The notes beneath the pieces were generated by a model. It made no database searches, had not been told where the DNA came from, and saw nothing but the letters and a program-made list of their open reading frames with translations. This document shows, piece after piece, positions 38,401 through 50,400 of a stretch of 64,000 nt of DNA (positions are counted from its first letter, which is position 1; every line of letters begins with the position of its first letter). The translations under genes and the position numbers were made by a program. Source of the DNA: Gordionus sp. m RMFG-2023 (lineage: Eukaryota; Nematomorpha; Gordioida; Chordodea; Parachordodidae); NCBI RefSeq assembly GCF_954871325.1, contig NC_088779.1, positions 27,886,869-27,950,868 of the forward strand, in the 5' to 3' direction.

Positions 38401-41400
38401 TTACCTATTATTAATGCCTAAATGACATTTTTCAACGTTGAAATTTATTTCACACTATTTGGTAGAATTCATCTTTATTCTACTATCTGCATGAACACAG
38501 AATGAGGAGGCTTAAGAATTACATTCTCGATCAGCCAATCAAGTTGAACTTAAATTTTTATGAATGACATTTTTTTAAAAAAAAAAGTCATTTTGTTGTT
38601 TTCTAAAATACGGGTTTAATTGCCATTTTTCATTTCCATCTTTATATACAAAGAATTTAGCCTGAATCGTCGGATCTTTCGAAGGAATGAAATGACACCT
38701 CACCCAGCTAAATTAAATTGACATGATATTCAGAATCCCTGCCTTTCTAGAGGATTTTATTCATATACATGAGATCTAACTATAAAAGAATATATTTTAG
38801 CAAAGAGAATATTTTGGCATGTAGCATATTGTGATAATAATTAAAAAAATCGGAAAATGAAATCTAAAAAGAATTTAAAAAAAAAAACTATTATCATTTA
38901 ATGTCACGGCAGAAAGCCAGATGTTCGTTTTTTGCCATGTTCACAGTGGAATTTTCGGATAAAATTTTAGGAAAACTATCCCATAATATATTATTGGCTC
39001 ATTCATAAAATTTCATCTCAAGAAAATAAACCTGAAAGCGATAAACAATCGAGTATGGCAAATAGATCTATTGGACCCAATTGGTAAACTAATTAAAATG
39101 AGATCCAAAATATATATGTGAGGATAACCAATCTCATCTTTAGACTAATATTGGCGCGATTAGATATTGAGCGAGCAAACCATAACTTTATATTATTTAT
39201 TTAATGCATTTTATTTTCTTAAAAATATTATGTCTCAATAAACTTATTGTTATATATATATCTAAAAATACTTTTATTATCAAAGGCAAAATCAGGTACG
39301 GGGACATAACGGCGAAAGAAAAGATTGCCCAAATTTACCACAAAATGGAGAATTTCGAAATGGCCAACCAATGTTATCAAGAACTCATCAAAGAACAGTA
39401 TGTTTTTTTTTACTATTATATATAGGCATCTTAAGATCTTATATTACGAGCTAGAATCCTACAATGAGAATTAGAAATAATTTTAAAAAAAAAATAAAAT
39501 TTAGTAGAAAGGAAAGAGGAAAGGAAAGAAAGGCTAAATACAATACAAAATTTATACTCTTATGCACTTTACTTTGTATACACTTTAAATTAAATGGTAA
39601 TATTTAAAAAGGCCGGACAATTGGAATTTTTACGAAAAATACTTGGACACCTTGTTTTTCATCGCGGATGATGAAATGTTCAAAGATTGCCTTGGCACCT
39701 TGCGCCACAAGAAAACCATTGTCCAAAAGTTTTTAAGATATATATTATTTTTGGAACCGCGTTCTCGTGGTTCCGGTTAAAGGGGTGGGGGAGATTAACC
39801 TGGTCTCTTATACGGAATACAAATAATATAACTATTCAATTTACACGAATAAATTGCTTGATTATTTTTTTTGGGCAGTTTAGTACTTTTTTGTAATCGT
39901 GTTTTATGTATGGTTGAGGAAGGTGTAATTAAAATTTAGCTAATTAATCGTGCCAAAGCTTGCAAAAGTCTTACCTAACATTGGATCTGAAATGTTTTTT
40001 AAACATCTTTCAATTAAAAAGAAACAATCGCGATATAATTTCGATATCAAAATAAAATATGAAAAATTTAGAAAAAAATTGAAAAAAATAAATAACATGC
40101 ACTTTACTTCTCCGAAAGAAAGAAAACGATTATTAAATTGTAAATTTATTATTTATTTTCCCATATTTATTTTCTTCTTACTATTTACTCCTCATTATTA
40201 AAAAGGCACAAAATTCTTAAAACTACCCAGGCTTCCCGTCTACCTTCCTCTTCTGCCCTTCAAACCGCCGGCCAATTTCTCAACGGGGTCATAGCGTGGT
40301 CCGTTACGCGAAGCGTCAAAAGGAGAAGAGCGCCCCATATGGCTAAACTAGACCTGGCCTTACGGTGTTGTGTCGTTAACGGGAGAGGGGGTCAAATGGA
40401 ACATTTAGGTTTCAAATTTTGGAGGGAAGGAATAAAAAGATAAATTTGAAGCCGGAGAGGATAGAGGAAATGAAATAGATAAAAAGTAGGAATTAAATGG
40501 AAAGGAAAAAAAAAATAGAATCGAGATAAGAATTAAATTGAAGGAAATGAAAGGTAGAAAAAAAAATAAAAAGGATACATACGTAAAGGGACACGAGAAA
40601 ATGTGAATTTAAGAGTAATTTATTTATTTTCTCCACCATTTTAGATTTTGCGTTTTTTTCTTCTTCTTTTAAGATCAAGCCGATCCCACCGCCTTAGTCA
40701 TCGAATATATCGACATGTTCGGGTCAAAGCCTTGTTGCTTTTGGGACCTGGAATACTTTTTATGCGTTCCGGCCTTCAAATCCCTCGTTCTTTTTAAAGA
40801 GGTTTTCGTTAAAAAAATACAATTTATTAAGTATGTTTCTTCGTTCATCATTTCTGACGCAAACGCTACATAATATTGGCAAATCACCCCCATTTTTTTT
40901 ATAACCGATTACCCAGGAAATCTATCACCTATACCTTGGGGGTTTCCCCTCATAACTCAATCAGGGAAGCTGTAGTAGGAAAATTTGCTCATGCCTCAAG
41001 GCGGCTTCGCGATTTTTTTACGCCCCCGCCTCTAGATTGAGGAGCCAATGAGGAGCCAACTGCGCAACGTTATTGGCTAACCAACCTGACGAATCCTAAG
41101 TTCGAATCTGGATTCCCCGCCCAAATTTTTTGGGAAAAATCTGTTTAGCCTTTCTAATTCCCCCTTTTTTTTAAAAAAAAATATGAATTTGGTGAATAGA
41201 ATTCTCGTAACCAATTAGAAGAAAATGTTAAGGAAATTTGGAAATGGGAGAAAGAAAGAACGTTACGATGTTTATTATTGCAAGAAAACTAGTGTTTGTT
41301 AAAGGGTCCGATTTGGGTCGATTTCTAAAAACGGCCCGATTAAGATTTCAGCTCAAAATTTATCTAGGGCTGGAGAATTTGCTCTTAGATGGAAGAAGGG

Positions 41401-44400
41401 TTTGAACCTCTATCTAATCTCGAGGCTTACATTAATATTGCTTTGGCTAAAATTTTAATTGGGCCATTTTTTTAAAAAATCGACTCCTACCAAAAATAAT
41501 AATTCCTTATAAAATTTAGATGAAAAGATGAAATTTATGATAGGAAAATAATTATTTAATTGCAAATTATCTTCGCTGATTTATATTTTCAAATCCATTT
41601 ATTAAGTTGGCAAAAAAAGAAATAAATAATGTGTTTTTTTTTAAAATAAAAACAGGTTTTCGTGACCAAGATGGAATCAACGTTTCATGATTTGGTATCC
41701 AACAATCAAGAAGTTCAAATTAAAAATATAATAATTTTTTTTTTAAAGGATCCCTGCATTTGATCAGTATTTAAGTTAGAAGCCCGGTCCGACAGGAACA
41801 TCAATATTAATCACTGAAATAGAAAAAAAATGTTCCTTTTTTTCTTAGAATTCAGCCTATATCTTATGAAGATGAAATATTTCATGAATGACTGATATTT
41901 TTTTGAATCGATAAAATTTGTAATGGCAAACGTATTTTTGTTCTCTGAAGTAATTAAACATATTTATAAGGAAGAAAGTATGCGAAAGATGTTATACTTG
42001 TACTTTATAGTTCTATATCAATTTCTTCTTAAACGCCGGGCCAGACCAATAAAAAAGTCTCTCTTACAGATGTCTGGTATTAATAACATTTGAAGAAGTC
42101 ACAGTATTCTTCACCTCATATTTTTTTTGAAACCTACTTTAGAACTTAAAAAAAATTATTTATCGATTTGTTTGTATAGGAGTCTAAAGCTATTAGCAAA
42201 CGCTTGAACATCCTCTATACCTTCTACAAACTGGGAAAGTATATGGGGTACTTCGACGACCCCGTTTCTCTTAACCCCGGCGTAATAATGAATTCGGAAA
42301 ATACTACGCCGAGGCTGGATATCTGCAAACGATTGGTATCTCTCTATTTCAACGCTACGCGGGAACAGGTTTCGACGGTAGATAACCGAAATTTTCTTCT
42401 TTTATCCGCTTGCGATTGCTTGTTTGACATTTGGACCGAAATTACGACCCCGAAAGATGGTTAGCCAAATTTTAACCTTTTATGAACTGAGTCACGAGAC
42501 GATCATCTAGGTCATCCCACTTGAAATTGGACAGGTTTCGTAGACTTCTTTCAAATCTAATGTAACTCTGCATGATTATTATATATGCTGATGTGAGTGA
42601 TGCAAAATCACTTGAGCAATAATCTTCGGGTTTGCTTAATAATTTTTCCGGATTAAAATATTGAGTTAGACATTTTTATAAAATCGGCTCAAGTGGAGCC
42701 ATTTTGCATCGCTATTTGTGAGGACCTATGCAATTTTTTTTTTAAGATCTATAAGACCCGAAGATATGATGCATCAAAGCTATAAAAAATGAAGTTCTTT
42801 CTACTTTGGAAAAAACCGTTAAAAAATAAAGATCACCCAAGAACTTTAATGATAGAAACCTATATTTGATAGCGTTAGATAGCCCTCGAGTACCTTTCTT
42901 AAAAATAATTTAATTTAATTTTTTCATTTCCGGAAAATTTCAGGTATTTTTTCATTTCCGGAAATTATCAGGTGTTTTTTCATTTCCGGAAAAGCCAATT
43001 AGGATGGTCGCTATTTATTTTTTTAAAACTTTAACCCGCCATATCTCCGGAACTAATTAAATTAGAGCTTTAAAAAAAAATTAAATTGTATAGGTTCTCA
43101 CAATATGTAATATGAATCACGAAAAAAAGTTTCATTCTACTTGAAAGAGGTCCACGAAAATGCCCCCTTTTTGATCGATTTTTTGAAATAATAGATGATT
43201 TTTTTGTTAATATTTCGGATTAATTCCCGAACCCAAAGGAAATGCGACAAAACAAGAAATATTTTTTTTTCCAACTCATTGTCACTGGTGTTGTTAAACG
43301 GCTCGTTTTGAGCCGATTTTTTTTGTAACGGCTAACTCAATATTTTAGCCAGAAAAATATTTCCTGGGCCTCGAGATCTCGATAATATATGTCTAGACCT
43401 TTGTTCCTTCTATGTGCAAAATCTTCTGGTTTGCGTCATATTTTTCTGGATGAAATATTGAGTTAGCCATTTTAAAATCGGCTCAAAACGAGCCGTTTAA
43501 CAACACTAATTGTCATTGTCACTTTACTATTTTAAAAATTTGAATTGACTAAATTTTATAGCATTCAAATTAATGTGATTTTTTTTCCCCAATATTTTAT
43601 TCGGAATTTTGAGACAATATTGTTTTTTGACCTTCATTTTGATTCTTTGTTGGTTAAAACAAAATAAAATTCCCCGTTTAATTATTTTTGACAGAAAATA
43701 AAAATATATTTATTTAAATTATGTTTACAAGAATATATATTTTTTTATTTCACCCGAACTTCGAAGGGTAGTGAGTTTAGTTTTAGTAAATTATGATGAT
43801 CTTTGAAGGATAGGTGGGGATTCACGTCGCACTCTCTAGTGATGTCCCCGGTTTTGGGTTTTACCAAAGTGTGTGAATAAAAAATAAGTTTGATTTAAAT
43901 CAATGAGTATTTTTAGAAAAAAATCACTTGATTCAACTAAATATAATTGTTAACAAGATTCATCGTTTAAAAAATCGCTTTATATTTTACACCAAATTAC
44001 CTCGCTAATATAGCAGTTTTGAATAAGCGTAAATTATGTGAAATGTAAATTTTTACAATAAGCAAATTTAAATGTAAAAGATTTTATCCATAAAAAAATA
44101 CTTAAAAATGAAAAACTAATATCCAAACCTGCTCCCAAATTTGGATTGGACAAGGCCAAGGATGGAAATAATTTTTATTTCAGGGTCATTCCACGTCAAA
44201 TGAGCAAAAAAAATGAGATTTTCGGCCGACCCCCTTCGATTTTTTTAAAATTTGGTAAGCAAAGAAAGGTCAATGTAACTAAGATATAGCCATAATTTTA
44301 GCCTCCTAACATTTATATTTTTGAAGATATTAGAGTTCAAAGTGGCAAAAATGACGTATTTTTACCAATATCTGCCTTCATTCAATTAAGCATATCTTAA

Positions 44401-47400
44401 AAACTACATAATTGTAAATAACAAATTTAATATCAAAATTACGTACAAAGATTCTACTTTTAGATAAAAAAATTTTTTTATTTTTTTTTCCAATTTTCGG
44501 TCATTTTATTTAATATATAAGGACTAAAAACGATTTTTTGGAAATAATACGACCTTCAATTTTTTTAAAAAATTTAGTAGACATTATTAAACTCTTCCTT
44601 TATATTTATAAAAAAAAATTGGTCTGGGACGCGGCCATCTTCTATCTCAAAATCGATAAAAATGTTTAGAAAAGTGTATAAATATTTTCCCGAAAGGGGG
44701 CGTCTTTGTATAAAATTATATATTAATAAGTTTTTAATGGTTTTTCTTGAACTATTTGATATAATTAAAAGGATTATTCATCTTGTAAGTGAAAATAACA
44801 ATAAATGGGGCTTTCATTCAATTATAGAAATTGTTTATCGATAAAAAAAATTCAATTTATTACTTTATTTATAATTTTATAAAAATTTTTGCCCATATAA
44901 CATATATTTAATAAATATTAATAAAATATGTTCAATTAAGTTTCGAGTTCTTGAATATATGAATCAGAATCTTGTGCATTTCATATATGACGCCCTAAAT
45001 ATTATAAAAAATTGATATAATTTAAATTTAAACTCACTTTTAAAAGATTCTAATTTTTCGGTAGCGCATGTACTTTCTTGTGACGACAATGTAGTATAAC
45101 TACGGCCAGTAGCATTTAACAGTGAAACTAATGTTAACATATGACATTTGGGCAAGCAAAGAGTGTCGTCTATACTTAGAAATGTAAAGGAATTAGAAGG
45201 TCCGGATGGGTGTAGAAACTTTATATATATTTCTTCCTGCTTTTAATTTTTCACTAAAACAAAGCTAACCACCAATTAGAATCATAAGGATACGTTAGGT
45301 ATCCTGATATTTCTTCGATAATTATACTTTCATCATTATATGATAACTATTCTAAAGTACTTTCTATTGAATTGGAATACATTTTACTTTTAAATTATGT
45401 AGATCTGTTGGAATCAAGGTGTGTATTTTGTGTGTTCCAGGTATAGATCTAGTTTTTGAAAATCTTTTCCTGAGTAATAGATCTTCGTAATCATAATTTA
45501 TTTTGGTCATCTATTCAAAATATATGACATTAATATTTTCTTTAGCTAACTCGTACAATTCATATGATGTGTACTTTGAGTAAGGCCTTGTAAACTAGCT
45601 CTAGCGGCTAATCTTTTAACAGTGCCACCAATCCCATCACAAACACTTTTCCCGTGTGCTGTAGCAGAAAAATGCCATTTCGCCTGTACCTCGAAATCCA
45701 TCTCATGATGGCAAATATTAATAAAATTTTTACGATTTTTATACTGTGCAGCGGATCCACCGGAAAATAAAAAATTTTATTAATTAAAAAATTTAGCAAT
45801 GTTTTTTTAAAGTTATGTACTGCTATTGTATTGTGTTGCAAAGATTCGGATATCATTACATAATTTAGGCAACAAATATTGGCAAAATTATCTTTATAAT
45901 ATATAACAATAGGGTGAACAGTGGATTGAGCCCTATTCCAATGATAATATTGTACTTCATCCTAAAGTATAAAGCTATAGTTTTCTTAAAAATCACAAAA
46001 TTAAATATTGGTCTTCGTCGTGGTTCTATCTATGGATAGCCATTGTTTGTATGTTATAAATTCGATGTCCTTAGAACGAAACAATATTTCTATTTGATCG
46101 CGTAAATGTGTTGACCCTAAACAATTATCACATTTGCCCATATAACTGGATGGTTGAGGCGAATTACAAATTATTAAGTGTAAAATATGTTTGAATGTTT
46201 TAAAGGGCAACATATCATTGGTTAAATTTGATCCAATGATCATTAATTTAAATTTTGGTGGTAGCTGCAATCACGTACATGTGTACCACTACCTTCAACG
46301 AGTATACAATTTTTGGGCGAATGCTTGCGAATTTCGAAAAACCAATTTTAACATCAGGCCTCATTTCTTTAAAAAATATATAAAATTTTTTTAAATTATC
46401 TAAAATTAATCTCTTATGTATGGTATTCTTTTTTCCGTCTTTGGTCAAAATCGAAACGCAATCTTTCTTGCCTGGCATGATTCTGCTTATTTCGTCCATA
46501 CAATAAAATTCTTGTGCAATTTTAACTGTATATTCGTCTATAGTTTTTCCAGGCTTGGGGTTAGGTGTTGATAGAAATCAAAATACCAAGAAATTATTAA
46601 AAAATCTATTAATATAGTGAGCATGTGTTATTGAATGATTAAAACCCTTTCGCGCCCGAAATATTTCCCATGAACAAAAAATACTTGTACTTTGATATAA
46701 TAAAATAATCATTTTGACATAATAAAATAATGATTTTGACAGGTTAATGATAAAATATGAAATAATAAATATTGTTTTATAAATTATTATCTCTAAGTAC
46801 CAACAATTAGTTTCTTTAAATATAAAAATTAATTGATTAAAATTTTTAATGACAAATGATCTCGCTGGGCGCGAAAGGGTTAATCAATTTTAAATTTTTT
46901 TATTTATTTTATTGATTGAAACACTTATTTATTTTTATTCTAATTTAGTAAAGCTATGCCGATTTTAGAAAATCCGATTCAATATTTATATTGTTTTGGG
47001 TAATTTTATGAAAATACTTTGATTTTGTATATAATTTCATAATAATAATAAATTAATATTTGTAATATTTAAAAAAAATCAAATTATTTTAAAAAATTGA
47101 GTAGAGAAAATTTTGATATTATTTTTGGCGTCTATGAAATGGATAAGATTCTGATTCATATATTCAAGAACTATAAACTTGGTTGAATATATTTTATTAA
47201 TATTCATGCAAAAAATTTTATAATAAAGTAATAAATTGAATTTCTTTTATCGATAGACAATTTCTATAATTGAAAGAAAGCCCCATTTATTGTTATTTTC
47301 ACTTACAAGATAAATAGTCCAAGAAAAACCATTAAAAACTGATTAATATATAATTTTATACAAAGACGCCCCCTTTCGGGGAAATATTTATACACTTTTC

Positions 47401-50400
47401 TAAACATTTTTATCGATTTTGAGAATGAAGATGGCCGCGTCCCATACCAATTTTTTTTTATAAATATAAAGGAAGAGTTTAATAATGTCTACTAAATTTT
47501 TAAAAAAAATTGAAGGTCGTATTATTTCCAAAAAATCGTTTTTAGTCCTTATATATTAAATAAAATGACCGGAAATTGGAAAAAAAAATAAAATTTTTTT
47601 TTTATCTAAAAGTAGAATCTTTGTACGTAATTTTGATATTAAATTTGTTATTTACAATTATGTAGTTTTTAAGATATGCTTAATTGAATGAAGGCAGATA
47701 ATGGTAAAAATACGTCATTTTTGCCACTTTGAACTCTAATATCTTCAAAAATATAAATGTTAGGAGGCTAAAATTATGGCTATTTCTTAGTTACATTGAC
47801 CTTTCTTTGCTTACCAAATTTTAAAAAAATCGAAGGGGGTCGGCCGAATCGTGGTTGATTTGTCATGGAATGACCCTTCAGCTAGATTGAACTTATTTGC
47901 ATTATCACGCGAATATAGCAGTTTGAATAAGCGTAAAATTATTTGGTTCATTTTTTTTAAAAAATAAATGTAAATTTTTTACAATAGGCAAATTTAAATG
48001 TAAAAGATTTTATCCATAAAAAAAAATACTTAAAAATGAAAAACTAATATCCAAACCTGCTCCCAAATTTGGATTAGACAAGGCCAAGGATGGGAATAAT
48101 TTTTATTTCAGCCAGATTGGAATCATTTGCATTATCACATAAATAAATAAATTAATATATTTTAGGTTCTTCACCTCTTGCGATGCCATGTAGTATTGTT
48201 AAACCGCTCATTTTGAGCCCATATTTAAAAACGGCTCATTCAATATTTTAGCCAGAAAAATATTGCCTAAGCCTCGATTTTGCTAATAGATATCCAAAAC
48301 TTTGTTCCTTCTACAGACAAAATCTTCAGGATCGCGTAATATTATTCTGGGTGAAATATTGAGTTATCCATTTTAAAAATTGGCTCAAAACGAGCCGTTT
48401 AGCAACACTAATGCGATGTATTATTTAACCCTCTATATCGCACGCTTCTATACCAATAAAGATGGAAATTGCCAGATATTTCTATGTTTTTTTACAGTAT
48501 GTCAACTTCTTCTTCCTTTCCGTTTAATGGCGATTTCCAAGGTTTAGTTGGCCAGTATTCCCTCTGATTTTTATTTTCCATTTTTGACGGGGTCCTGACT
48601 CCTGAGCATCAATATTTGTAAGATCCATTTTTCTCATATCCGCCGCTACATTTAGCCTCCTCATCTCGGGCCTTCCTCTAGGTCTTGATCCTCCTACTTC
48701 CATCAAGGTGCATCTCTTTACCCAGTCATCTTTTGTCTAACGTTGGATTACACAATTCTCATTAAAACATCAAATCATTTATTGCAGTATATATATATGT
48801 ATGTAGTAAAATATTTGATGCGTTGACTCCGGCTTACAAAGTGCAATAGAGGGTTTGGTATTTAATTATTCCAGGGTGTGCTGCTTATTGTTCCGCACAA
48901 ATCTGATATGTTCGATACTTTTATTTTGCAATATATCCAATAATTTTGTAATTGAAATGAGTATCCTTTAAAAGCTTTTTTTTACAGATGATATTTATAA
49001 TTTTTTTTTAGTAGATCTAAACATTTTTTTTCCGGTTTCTTCACACACAGTATTTGCCATTGACTTAAATATGCTCGGATGCTTACTATCTGTTAACACA
49101 TTTCTATGTACTCTCACAATAATCCTTTAGAGTGAGTAATAATGATAAATTCATATCATAATCATTTATTCATAAAACCACACCAAACAAATCACAAATG
49201 TTCGATGGCTAGCCTTTACTAGGTATTATATTATACACACATAACCATTAAATTATAATTAAGGAATGCATATAATATTAAAATGTAAAATCATTTAATT
49301 GAGATTAAATTTAATGTCTAATTTACAACAGAGCGCAAAATTGATTATTCAAAAATATCCAATATTTGTTCCTTTACACTCTTTATCACTAAATTATGGA
49401 AGAATATTAGATATAATGAGAAGCCCTTCTATGAATCAAACTATTTCTAAAATTATCATTTTTTTTATAATGAAGTAATAATTCCTCATATTCAACACGT
49501 TTTATGCATTTATCAATAACATATCTTGCAACTGTGCAATTGAAATTTTTTAAAAAAATTTTGTAATGAGACCTATTGTTTAAAATGTGCATTTCCTCTA
49601 CATAAATCCCTACATTTAAAACTTTGGTCATCTAACCCAACCAATTTTTTTTAGGAAAAAAAAAATCTAAGATTAAAATAAATTCTGGGGGCTTTACTTA
49701 TGTTTATTTCATAAAATATCTAAACAATTCTGAATATTTTCAAGTTTATATACAAAATAGTATAACTTCTATAATTTACTATACCATAACATAACTCATT
49801 TAAATATATTAAAATGATCACTTCATTATGTAGCTTATATTCGCGAATCTATAAAAGTATATATATAAAATTTCTTTTTTTTTTAAAAAAAAAATTGATA
49901 AATCACTAATTTTATTTATATAATAACATTAAATCTATTTATACATTATAAGTGTTAGAAATAAAAAAATTAAAATAAAAAAAATTAAGACGCCATTTTA
50001 TCGGATCAGAAAATTTTATAATATTCGATAAAAAGATGAAATATCCGCTCGATCCGATATAAAATATCGGTACGAAATATCCACTCGATCCGATATAAAA
50101 TATCGATACACCCATGATATATAACATAAACTAACTAAATATTAATTTTATACTCGTATAAAAAGGAGGGGGAGAGGGGGGTTTCTAATAGTTGTTCCAC
50201 ATAACGAAAAATATGTTATCGCTGTCAATCATAAAAACATGTGATAATCATCATAATATAATCCAAATAGAATGTGATATAAAATGTATGAACTATACAG
50301 TATTTCATAAAAGTAGACTGGATTGTTTTAATTAATTATTCGGCACAATTTGTATATCATTTATTTTGCTTTATATACCCACCCCCCCCCTTCCCCCAAA

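Larger units (their letters stand above)
44183..47876 (-). mobile_element. 3.7-kb DNA transposon with 0.75-0.8-kb TIRs and 4-bp TTCA TSD
   Basis: GGGTCATTCCACGTCAAATG at the left faces its inverse, ending in AATGACCC, at the right. The inverted match runs about 812 bp on the left (to about 44994) and about 750 bp on the right (from about 47127). TTCA is present at both flanks, and the neighbouring empty site has one TTCA. The interior, minus strand, encodes a broken transposase-like protein (see 45170-46560). A piggyBac-type MITE (46643-46879) and a hAT end fragment (46949-47120) lie upstream of it. I cannot place the element in a named superfamily with confidence. GGG ends with a 4-bp target fit neither hAT nor piggyBac. 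Confidence 0.85.
44003..48138. repeat. Host tandem duplication (two units of about 220 bp) split by a transposon
   Basis: Unit 1 is 44003-44182 plus 47877-47907, and unit 2 is 47908-48138. Both carry AATATAGCAG, AAATGTAAAAGATTTTATCC, CTGCTCCCAAATTTGGATT and GATTG..TTTGCATTATCAC in the same order. The long-TIR transposon sits inside unit 1, so unit 2 is a paralogous empty site. Confidence 0.85.

Noticed and set aside
44662-44844. 60-aa open frame inside the left TIR of the long-TIR element
   Set aside because: It is terminal inverted repeat sequence. The corresponding frame in the right arm is not preserved.
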